The notes beneath the pieces are model-generated. The model ran no database searches. It was not told the DNA's origin and saw only the letters and a program-made list of their open reading frames with translations. DNA of 64,000 bases, from assembly GCA_964007475.1 (NCBI GenBank), contig OZ023273.1, forward strand, positions 71,587,842-71,651,841, given 5' to 3'. The stretch is from Hybos culiciformis (Eukaryota > Arthropoda > Insecta > Diptera > Hybotidae). The translations under genes and the position numbers were made by a program. Shown here in pieces: positions 56,060 through 64,000 of the stretch. Each line of letters begins with the position of its first letter. The stretch's first letter is position 1.

Positions 56060-56698
56060 CTACAGATTTTGAATTAGAGGGTTAGTTGAGAGTTCGCATT
56101 TCAGTTTGAAATTTTCAGTTAGTTCGTTAATTTTAAATAATAAGGGTTTTGTCTTAGTTTCATTGTGAAGCTTATTGGTGGAATAATACCAAGGTAGATC
56201 TAACATCATCTTTAGAATTTTATTTTGTTCTATTTGAAGTTTTTGAATGTGGATTTTACCAGAGTCATGCCATAATGGAGCTGCGTAGAGAATGATAGCT
56301 TGGAATATAGTTTTGTAAATCAGCAATTTATTTTCAATATTTAGTTTTGATTTTCTGTTAATTAGGGGATATAAAGTGCGAATGGTAATTTTAACTTTAT
56401 TTATGATTGGGGAAATGTGAAATTTGTAGGTAAGTTTTTTGTCGAATGTAAATCCTAGATATTTTGCCTGATCTGACCATGGTATAGCTGTGTTATCTAT
56501 TTCTAATTCTGCATTCGGGAGAAAAATTGATTTGCGTTTTCTAGTAAAATAAATAGCTTGTGTTTTCGAAGGATTGATCATTAGTTTCTATTTATAAAAA
56601 TAAGAGGAAAGTAGAGATAATCCGCAGTGAAGATTATATAATAAATTTATTGAATATAATTCTGAAAAATAAACTGCTGTACCCAATATACCACGAGT
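56060..56698 (-). pseudogene. Truncated Jockey-like LINE reverse transcriptase fragment
   Basis: The frame from 56581 to 56060 (173 codons) begins INPSKTQAIYFTRKRK and continues ELEIDNTAIPWSDQAKYLGF, FDKKLTYKFHI, LLIYKTIFQAIILYAAPLWH and IEQNKILKMMLDLPWYY. This is the region just after the RT active site in Jockey elements. Upstream the same frame continues (TAVYFSELYSINLLYNLHCG then LLSSYFYK) to about 56698, with one stop (TAG at 56591-56593) where the family usually has W before KL.INPSKT. It ends abruptly at the presumed 5' boundary of the plus-strand LINE. Confidence 0.85.
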
Positions 56699-57109
56699 CA
56701 GTTATTTATCTAGTTCATCGGAAATAAAAAACATCATTTGTTAACTAACTTAGTATAATAATGATATGAACACGTTAGCCACAAGGATATATAAAAAGTA
56801 CGACATGGATCGTATATAGGTGACAAATAACTGACATTGCCCATACATTAAGTGCCTTTGAGCTGGTTATTTGTAACCGTAAATAACGACTGAACGTTAG
56901 GTATACGACAAGCATTAAGGTAAAGAATATAGCTGACGTAGCCGTTAGTTATGAAATTAACATATAAGAAATTATAAAACAACCAAATTTGCATCAGCAT
57001 AGCAAATAATTATTTTCATCTGGAGACGTATTCATTGACATCAAGCAGTTAACTGTCTACATAATAGCTATTGAACTAATTGGCGAAGGATATAATTGGT
57101 AAGGTAATA

Positions 57110-58090
57110 ATGCCACCGAGACCTAAATGCGCCATTTGTCTCCTCCAAGTTAAAGGTAATGAAGCAATTCAATGCTGTTTGTGTGAAAAACCATTCCACA
57201 TGGATTGTGGCGGTGTATCAAGTGAAAATAAGTCAATAACTTGGAGCTGCTCTTCATGTATATCAGATACTGGTAACAAAAGTATTTTATCTTTTATCAA
57301 TATTTTTAAAAATGCAAACAACCAACTTGCTAATAAGATTGATCACCTCCCTAATATGATATCCGATAAAGTTGATGAGGCGGTGGCACCTATCTGTACT
57401 GAATTTCTCGATTGTAAAGAAAAAATTGACAGTTTGTCAAATAAAGTTGACAAATTTAATGAATCTGTAGCAAATTTATGCTTGCAAACTGTCAAAGATA
57501 ATATTGCCCCAATAAAAAAAGAAATACTGGAAACAAAAGCAACAATCGATTCTATCAATACAAAAATGTATATCTTAAAAAGCAATACTGACAGTCGTAT
57601 TGATAAATTAGAACGCTATTTCCGGAGAACTGATATCGTTGTCACCGGTTTCCCATCGACTGTAGCTGATTTAAAGTCGGCTTTTAATAAAATAGCACAA
57701 AAACTGAATGTCCCGCTAAACACCGCTGATGTTGACAGTTGCATGTGGCTTCGTTCTGACAGATTATCTTTTTTGGTTAAGCTATCATCAATATCTAAAA
57801 AGGACGAGATAATGAATAAATATTTTTTGGGCTTGAAACAGAAAAAATTTTTGACACTTCAGGACGTCGATCAATCAAGTGAAATTTCGTCTCGAATTTT
57901 TTTAAACCACAATTTAACACCAAATATTGCGAATCTGCATAAAAAATGCCGGAATCTTCTGAAAGAGAAGAAAATCAAGTCACTTTCCATTAAAATTCAT
58001 CAAGTTCATCTGATTCTACATGACGACACTAAACACTCTGTGTCTACTACAGAAGATCTCAACTCATTGGCATCACGTTTTTCTTTATAA
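57110..58090 (+). CDS. LINE ORF1 protein with PHD finger and coiled coil
   Basis: ATG 57110 starts a 326-residue ORF; an in-frame TTG 30 bases upstream is not needed. Residues 7-50 form a complete C4HC3 PHD-type zinc finger: C7, C10, C22, C25, H30, C33, C47, C50. A long helical region with heptad-like spacing (about 75-190: IDHLPNMISDKVDEAV, IDSLSNKVDKFNESV, IDSINTKMYILKSN) suggests a coiled coil. The C-terminal part (TDIVVTGFPSTVADLKSAFN...IFLNHNLTPNIANLHKKCRN) resembles the nucleic-acid-binding domain of LINE ORF1 proteins. It probably binds element RNA in a ribonucleoprotein with ORF2. No interruption is visible. Confidence 0.88.
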   Translation: MPPRPKCAICLLQVKGNEAIQCCLCEKPFHMDCGGVSSENKSITWSCSSCISDTGNKSILSFINIFKNANNQLANKIDHLPNMISDKVDEAVAPICTEFLDCKEKIDSLSNKVDKFNESVANLCLQTVKDNIAPIKKEILETKATIDSINTKMYILKSNTDSRIDKLERYFRRTDIVVTGFPSTVADLKSAFNKIAQKLNVPLNTADVDSCMWLRSDRLSFLVKLSSISKKDEIMNKYFLGLKQKKFLTLQDVDQSSEISSRIFLNHNLTPNIANLHKKCRNLLKEKKIKSLSIKIHQVHLILHDDTKHSVSTTEDLNSLASRFSL

Positions 58091-58691
58091 TAACTTTAGC
58101 TTTACATTTACATTATTATTTTTCAATATTTCAAATAATTCAGTCAAATCATTTATGTAATTTTAAATTTGGAACTTTTTGCTGCTCATATGTTTAATTT
58201 TTTAGTTTAAATTTTTTTGTGCATCTATTGCATCTATTGCGGTTATATGATTGTTTATTTTAAATTTTCTAGGGTTTTTCCGGAAGGAAGAAGAAAGTGT
58301 AAACTCAAATCTTGTTTTTTTTATAGATTATATGTAATATTACTACTCTAATTTTTTACTTTTTTTATTTTTGGTTTCTATTCGTAAATTTTTTCTCAAA
58401 CTTATTAACTTCTTCTTCTCTCCTTGGAAAGCCAATTTATATTACTTTATTATATTTTTAAAATTTTTTTATTTTTGTCAATATTTTTTTATTTTTGTTT
58501 AGGAGCTTCATTTTTAACTCAGATAAGGAAAAAAAGGGGGATAATTAATAAATAGATTATAATGTATAAATTAGTGAAACTATTGCAATTTGTTATAATT
58601 GTTTTTTTTTTATTATTTTTAGGTTTAGTAAATCACTTAGAAGATATTTGCCTTTGGAAATACTCCTCATATGTTTCTCTGAAGATTTTTT

Positions 58692-61519
58692 ATGTCTGGA
58701 AATATTAACGCAAGAGGTCACAACGCAAATGATAATTGCCACTTGAAATATTCTCTTGAAAATCATAAAAATAACCTTAATATTGGACATTTTAATGCAC
58801 AAAGTATGAACCCGGCATATAAAACATCTAAATTTGATGAGATTAAAGAAATTCTGGATGGAAATCATCTGGACATCGTTGCAATTTCAGAAACATGGCT
58901 TAAAAAGAATGTTCATAGTGATAACGCAGTTCATATCAGAGGATACAAAATCATTAGAAATGATAGAACATTAGACGTTCGTGGCGGAGGTATTGCTTTC
59001 TACATTTCAGATAAAATTAAATTTAAATATATATGCTCTTCTGACGAGCGTGACTTAAACTTTTCTTATTTATTCGTTGAGATTGATCTGGTGGATAGAA
59101 AGATTGCAATCGGTGTTATGTATCTTCCAAATGGTAATTTTTCTCTTATTGATGATGTCCTGGGGGACATTGCCTCATCTTACTCCAATTTTGTTGTTTT
59201 AGGTGACTTTTATACTGATCTTTTTAAACCAGCATTGCTCAATGATGCATCAAACATCGTTAATCGCTATGGTTGTTCTCTCTTCCATAATTCATCTGCC
59301 ACCCACTATGATGCACATCATAATAGCTATTCTTTAATCGACTTTGCTATCATAAGTGATACAAACATTATCGATCTGAGTGACCAGTTTTGGGTACCAG
59401 GAATTTCTAGCACGCTTTTATTTTTCTATCGCTTAACCTTCCAATTTCGAAACAAACCGAACATTTTTTTTATCGTGACTACTCAGTGATTAACTCTAAT
59501 AATTTGCACTCCGACCTTATAAACACAAATTTTTCATTCCTATACGAATCCATAGATCCCAGTGCCCAACTTCTTTTTCTAAACAACATTTTTAGGGAAC
59601 TTTATGATAAACATGTGCCAGTCAAGCTATTCAAGAGGAAAAATGGGGATTGGTTTCCAACAACACAAGTTAAAATTTTGAAAGATCTTCGCAACCTCGC
59701 TTTTCGCGCTTACCAAGAGAACCCCACCGAATTAAATTGGAAAGTCTTCGCAAAATCAAGAAATAAAGTCAACAGTGCAATTCGCAAGGCGAAAATCCAG
59801 TTTGGCGATAATCTTTTTAAAAACGTAAAGGACAGCAAACAATTCTGGACCAAAATCAAAGAATTTGGTGTCGTTCAAAAATCGTCTAATAATGTTGGTT
59901 CGCATGATTTCACTGCTGACCAACTTAACACTCGGTTTGCTCAAATTCAAAATAGTGGTTTTTTATCAAGATTTGATCAACAATTGCCAGAGGTTGAAAA
60001 TCCTTTCAATTTTCACGAGATAACAATGGACGAATTATCCTCAGCTTTTAGAAGAATTTCCTCCAATGCAGTTGGCTTGGATGGAATAAGTATCAGATTT
60101 CTGAAGGAAATATTCTCTTTAATACCGCAGCATATCCTTTTTTTTCTAAATTCCATATTTGTCTCTTCTCATTTTCCTGCAGGATGGAAAGCTGCAAAAG
60201 TAATCCCTATTAAAAAATCTGCTACAGATTTTCGCCCTATTTCTATTCTTCCCGCTTTTTCTAAAATTTTTGAAATTATAGCTAAAGACCAAATCCTTAA
60301 ACATATCGATGAACACTCGCTCCTGTCTAAGTACCAATCAGGATTTAGGAAAAACCATAGTACTACTACTACAATTCTAGATATCACTGAACACATTCGT
60401 AGAGGTATTGATAGAAGATTGGTAACAGTCCTCCTTATGCTGGACTTTAGTAAGGCCTTTGATAGAATTAATCATGCGATTCTCTGTGCGAAGTTGAAAA
60501 GTAAATTCGGTTTTTCTGCTAGGGCTACCAACTTATGTTTTTCTATTATGCACAACAGGGTGCAGCGAGTTTTTCTTGATGGCAAACTTTCTGATGTTGT
60601 CGAGCTAGAGAAGGGTATTGCTCAGGGCACCATTTTAGGACCACTATTTTTCTCCCTCTTCATAAATGATTTACCTGAAGTGGTCCCTGATAATATTTTA
60701 CATATGTTTGCGGACGATGTTCAACTACTCCACTCTTTTGATTTGGATTCACAAAATATTGGTATTGACACCATTAATCTTTTTTTATCTAAAATAAATA
60801 CTTGGGCCAGTAATAATGATTTTGTGTTAAATAATTCTAAAACGCAGGCTATTGCTTTTTTCAACAGAAATATCGATCATTTGCTAGACCCAATTAAACT
60901 TTGTGGGTCTCAAATTGCACTATCGGCTAAGGTTAAAAGCCTTGGCATTATTCTTGACAGAACACTCCATTTTGATGACCACATCAGCATGATAACCTGC
61001 AAAGTGTCTCAAAAACTCAGATGTCTGTTTAGTGCTAAAATATTCCTGTCAAAGGAGGTAAAGGCTAGATTGGTGAAGAGTATTATCATGCCCCACTTTT
61101 GTTATGGCTGTAAAATTTTCTCCTCTGCTACCGAAACATCTCTAAGACGACTAAAAGTTTGTTTTAATAGAGCAATTAGATATGTTTTTTCGCTTAAGCC
61201 TAGATCGCACGTTTCCCATTTCGTAAAGGAATTTATTGATTCAAACTTCAGTGATTATCTTTTAATAAGATCTATGCTTTTGTATTTTAAAATAAGACAA
61301 TCTAATCAACCAATATATATAGCTGAAAGATTTCAATCACTTCGGTCCACCAGATCAATCAATCTATTAATTCCACTTCAAAGAACTGCTTATATGAGTA
61401 AGAGCTTCACCGCCAGAGTATCTCTTACTTGGAATTCTTTACCTTCAACTTTAAAAAATTCAGAAAGCTTTCATCAATTTAAAAGTAATATTACCACTTA
61501 TTTCAATAGTTTAAATTAA
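58692..61519 (+). pseudogene. LINE ORF2: endonuclease plus reverse transcriptase, one frameshift
   Basis: From ATG 58692 the first frame gives an APE-like endonuclease: NIGHFNAQSM, AISETWLK, RGGGIAFY, LGDFYTDLF and SLIDFAII. The usual GDFN motif reads GDFY here, so the catalytic asparagine is changed. At about 59408-59410 one base is missing exactly where the SDH motif is expected; the first frame then ends at 59489, while the downstream frame is open from 59411 to 61519. The second part has the RT palm motifs LLMLDFSKAFDRINH, GIAQGTILGPLFFSLFINDL and FADDV (60707-60718), then SKTQAIAF, KSLGIILDRTLHFDD and a C-terminal domain. The RT half is otherwise intact. The protein would nick target DNA and copy the element RNA in the nucleus; both changes hit the endonuclease. 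Confidence 0.92.
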
Positions 61520-61781
61520 ATTCTTATTCATTTGCGTTTTAGTGACCCCGAACCTTATTTCCGGTTTTAATTATTTTATTTATTAACGTTTATATGTGGG
61601 TGTTGTTTCTTAAGGCAAATTTTTATTTTTTAGTTTTAATTTGTAGGATTAGTTTTAGTAACATATGAGCATAATTGTATAATAACCTTTTTATAAACTA
61701 CTACTCAATTGTAATAAGCTTTAAAGCTTGAATTGTGAATTAAAGAATTTTTTAAATAAAAAAAAAAAAAAAAAAAAAAAA

Positions 61782-61929
61782 TAAGTCAGAATTAAAACTG
61801 TCTCCAGGATCAGTTATCAGGCTGACTACTAAGCTAGTTGTAAATCTTACTTAAATGTCACTTATATGACGGACATCGAAGGACAATTCTATGTGTGCCG
61901 TCGATGTTAATGGTAAAACATACTTTAAT
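61782..61929. other. Sequence between LINE tail and foldback MITE
   Basis: Normal-complexity sequence of unknown origin, perhaps the pre-insertion flank of the LINE. No frame supported. Confidence 0.5.
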
Positions 61930-62105
61930 GTAAGCTTACCATTTTTGTCCTCCTAAGGAGGACCTATTCAGAATATTTTTAGTTTTTCGAAAATATCTCG
62001 AAAACGGTGCGTTTTTTACCCATTCATGTTTTCGAGATATTTGCGAAAAACTAAAAATATTCTGAATAGGCCCTCCTTTTAGGAGGACAAAAATGGTGAG
62101 CTTAC
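61930..62105. mobile_element. 176-bp foldback MITE
   Basis: GTAAGCTTACCATTTTTGTC at the left and the reverse complement GTAAGCTCACCATTTTTGTC at the right pair over about 80 bp per arm, including CCTATTCAGAATATTTTTAG and TTTTCGAAAATATCTCGAAA. The central about 20 bases are unpaired. AGGAGGAC palindromes sit near each end. No target duplication. Confidence 0.9.
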
Positions 62106-62106
62106 A

Positions 62107-62990
62107 CACAGAAAAAAAATTTGCTCGTACTAATAACTAAATAATTCGTTAAAATCAATGAAAAATTCGTTATTTTCGCTACAACGAACATTTCGTTGAA
62201 AAAAGCTCGTAGTTCGTTAAAAAAGTTCGTTATACCCCAAAACCAAAAACCTTTCAAATTCTTCAGCAAAAACACCGCAAATTCGAAAGAAAAAATTTAC
62301 TAGGCTAAATTTTTGTTTTATTTATTTAATTTTTTATTCATTTCTTTTTTATTTTTTTCTTTTTTTTTTCTTTTTTTTTTTTTAATTTTTTTTTTATTTT
62401 TTTTTTATTTTTTTTTATTTTTTTTTTTTTATTTTATTTTTTTTTTTATTTATTAATTTTTTTTTATTTATGTTTCTATTTTTTTTATTTTTAAAATTTT
62501 TTTATTTAATTTATTTTTAAAAATTTTTTTATTTAATTTTTTTTTAATAATTTTTTTTATGCACGCTTGTGGCTTCGAACCACTGTCCTAAACATTGCAG
62601 TCCATCAACTCTGCCACTGAGCTATGAACTAAATTTACGGCAATGTGTAAAATGGAAAATATAAGTTCTGTATGGATTGAAATTTTTGTTTCCCGTATTT
62701 AACGATAACGAACTTTTTTAACGAGTATCTACTAAAAATGAAATGAAATGATTGTAATAAGAAAATAAACGAAATTTACGTTACAAAAACGTAATTAAGA
62801 AATTTTTATAAATAATCAAGTATCAAAGTATAAATTAAAGCACAATTAATAAGTTTCAATTTGATATTATAATTTTAAATTTCAATTCAGATTAACGAAC
62901 TTATTAGATTTTTCCAATTTTTACGTCTACTGAAAAGTTGTGTCTTCGAAGTTATCAACTTAATCTTTGGAAGGTACGAAATACAAAATT
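62107..62990 (-). repeat. tRNA-bearing interspersed repeat, copy 2
   Basis: Minus-strand counterpart of 42215-42790, with the same block order. It extends further than copy 1 on the side that would be its 5' end, where 62870-62976 matches the fragment at 330-433. On the plus strand the A-rich tract appears as T-rich sequence (about 62310-62559). TTCGTTAA/TTAACGAA words recur near both ends. Confidence 0.9.
62560..62630 (-). repeat. tRNA-like module of repeat copy 2
   Basis: Minus strand: CATAGCTCAGTGGCAGAG (A-box/D-arm) and GTGGTTCGAAGCCAC (T-arm with B-box, stem perfectly paired) at tRNA spacing. The T-arm stem is better conserved than in copy 1. Acceptor pairing is poor. Confidence 0.78.
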
Positions 62991-63133
62991 TACATTTTAA
63001 ATCTATTTTAAAAGCAAATGCAATCAATTTTTTATTAAATAAATCGGGAAAAGTTAAAGAAAAGAGTTTTGCAAATACTGAGACTAAGAATTTCGAAATT
63101 CCACTATGAAATAAAGGTAGTATGTTCTTTATT

Positions 63134-63971
63134 CAGCGCCGTACTATAGCAAGTGCAACAAGTGCAATCGCACTGGGCCTCCTATTTTTGAGGGGCCCCC
63201 AAATATTAAATACATTAGAAAAACTTCTCCAATAACAAAAAAATACCACGAATTGAAAAAATCAAGGATGAAAATTCAAAATTCGTTTAACTTTCAAACA
63301 AATCTAGTTGGCTAAGATTTAATTTGAAACAAATATACTTAATAATTTAGTTGTGTTTTTGGTTCAAATTATTGTTTTCTTTCATTTTATAGTGTCTTAT
63401 TGGTAAAAAGTACTATAATTTCAAAGTTTTAAACAGAAATACGTTTTATTTTAATTGTAATAAATAGTGAATTTTCGCAAATTATAAATATCATTAATAG
63501 TTTAAATTTTTTGGGTCCATCGTTAATATTAGTGCGGATATTACATATTAATTTTAGGTAATATTGTCTCAGTTTTTTTTTCAATATATTTATTTTAGTT
63601 TTTTATTTTTTTATACTGTTTCTGTAACATTTTCCAAATGTATGTATCGTATATCGAATAATTTTAACAATACGCCGTTACCGTTGCTCACTGTGAACGA
63701 TCGTTTTCAAAACTAAAATTGATTGAAAATTATCTAAGGTCTACAATGTCGCAGGAAAGACTCTCTGGATTAGCAATACTATCGATTGAAAACGCAATAG
63801 CCAGAACGATTGATTATAATGATGTAATTGATGAATTTGCCGGCAAAAGAGATAGAAAAATTGCGTTATATTATTTTAATTAAAATCAATAAAAATGAAT
63901 TCAATAAAATTTGAAAAAAAAAAAATTTTTAGTGTCAGCACAGGGCCCCCAAAAGTTGCAGCACGGCGCTG
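63134..63971 (+). mobile_element. Internally deleted hAT element with perfect 8-bp target duplication
   Basis: The left end CAGCGCCGTACTATAGC and the reverse-complemented right end CAGCGCCGTGCTGCAAC are inverted repeats with GGGCC/GGGGCCC words inside. The flanks TCTTTATT at 63126-63133 and 63972-63979 are identical. The 838-bp body has lost most of the transposase gene and keeps its 3' end (63677-63883). Confidence 0.94.
63677..63883 (+). pseudogene. hAT (ZMYM1-like) transposase C-terminal domain
   Basis: Sixty-eight open codons: VTVAHCERSFSKLKLIENYL then RSTMSQERLSGLAILSIENA and a basic tail ending ALYYFN. This is the hAT C-terminal dimerisation domain of the same broad ZMYM1-like group as the intact transposase at 3419-5749 (compare TTATIERSFSTLRR and WLRSTMSENRISGL), but clearly a different subfamily. 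The glutamate of ERSFS is kept. N-terminal domains are absent. Confidence 0.88.
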
Positions 63972-64000
63972 TCTTTATTGAACATAATTATATTATAATT

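Larger units (their letters stand above)
56699..61781 (+). mobile_element. Nearly complete non-LTR retrotransposon (Jockey/CR1-like)
   Basis: It contains a presumed 5' untranslated region, ORF1 (57110-58090), a 0.6 kb spacer, ORF2 (58692-61519, one frameshift) and a 3' tail with AATAAA followed by 24 A (61758-61781). Two ORFs with a PHD-finger ORF1 and an APE-type endonuclease plus RT in ORF2 place it in the Jockey/CR1 superfamily; the clade is not certain. The 5' edge is inferred from where the neighbouring minus-strand LINE fragment stops. No convincing target duplication was found (AGTCAG occurs near both sides but is short). Confidence 0.85.

Noticed and set aside
36971..62630. Functional tRNA genes at 36971, 42321, 52925, 62560 and 15602
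   Set aside because: A- and B-boxes are good but acceptor stems do not pair and no clear anticodon arm can be assigned; followed by A-rich tracts or part of repeats.
1..64000. Endogenous viral, Polinton or LTR retrotransposon genes
   Set aside because: No integrase, protease, capsid, polymerase B or paired LTR was recognised in the frames I read.

Overview
The window is eukaryotic, strongly AT-rich (about three quarters A+T by eye) and almost entirely made of transposable elements and their debris. The element set (ZMYM1-like hAT, FLYWCH-type Mutator-like element, PIF/Harbinger, pogo/Tigger, mariner-like, Jockey-superfamily LINEs), short AT-rich introns and low gene density suggest an arthropod, probably an insect with a very AT-rich genome. 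That host call is inference. I see no convincing host gene and no prokaryotic operon, CRISPR array or rRNA. A 200-base run of N (48498-48697) shows that this is a scaffolded assembly.

Layout. 1-6400: a decayed PIF/Harbinger element (Myb/SANT-like fragment at the left edge, transposase pseudogene on the minus strand) whose transposase gene is split by a complete 3.7 kb hAT element with an intact 776-codon transposase and a perfect 8-bp target duplication. 8.0-15 kb: a hAT MITE, a mariner-like remnant, a deleted hAT keeping only its C-terminal domain, and a Tigger/pogo remnant. 16.8-23.1 kb: a minisatellite, a palindromic-repeat element, and a complete 3.2 kb Mutator-like element (MULE) with 9-bp target duplications whose transposase has one nonsense codon. 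23.2-25.7 kb: nested foldback MITEs. 26-41 kb: mostly non-coding AT-rich DNA with several small elements, two of which (33.7 and 35.5 kb) have 9-bp target duplications and MULE-like ends, plus two coding-like open frames I could not identify. 41.7-48.4 kb: a complex of inverted repeats, tandem arrays, a tRNA-like repeat and a truncated LINE. 49-54 kb: a pogo-like element invaded by a deleted hAT, then a 1.5 kb hAT with a nested tRNA-like element. 56-61.8 kb: a truncated minus-strand LINE next to a nearly complete plus-strand LINE (PHD-finger ORF1, endonuclease/reverse transcriptase ORF2, poly(A) tail). 61.9-64 kb: a foldback MITE, a second copy of the tRNA-like repeat and a third deleted hAT.

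How it fits together. Complete element boundaries with target duplications can be read directly for at least nine insertions, and nesting gives relative ages (hAT into Harbinger, hAT into mariner-like, hAT into pogo-like, MITE into hAT). Three themes stand out. First, small elements share MULE-like ends and 9-bp duplications while carrying quite different interior repeat words. Second, three independently inserted hAT deletion derivatives all retain the transposase C-terminal dimerisation domain. Third, at least four repeats carry a tRNA-like Pol III promoter module followed by a long A-rich tract, two of them inside inverted-repeat boundaries.
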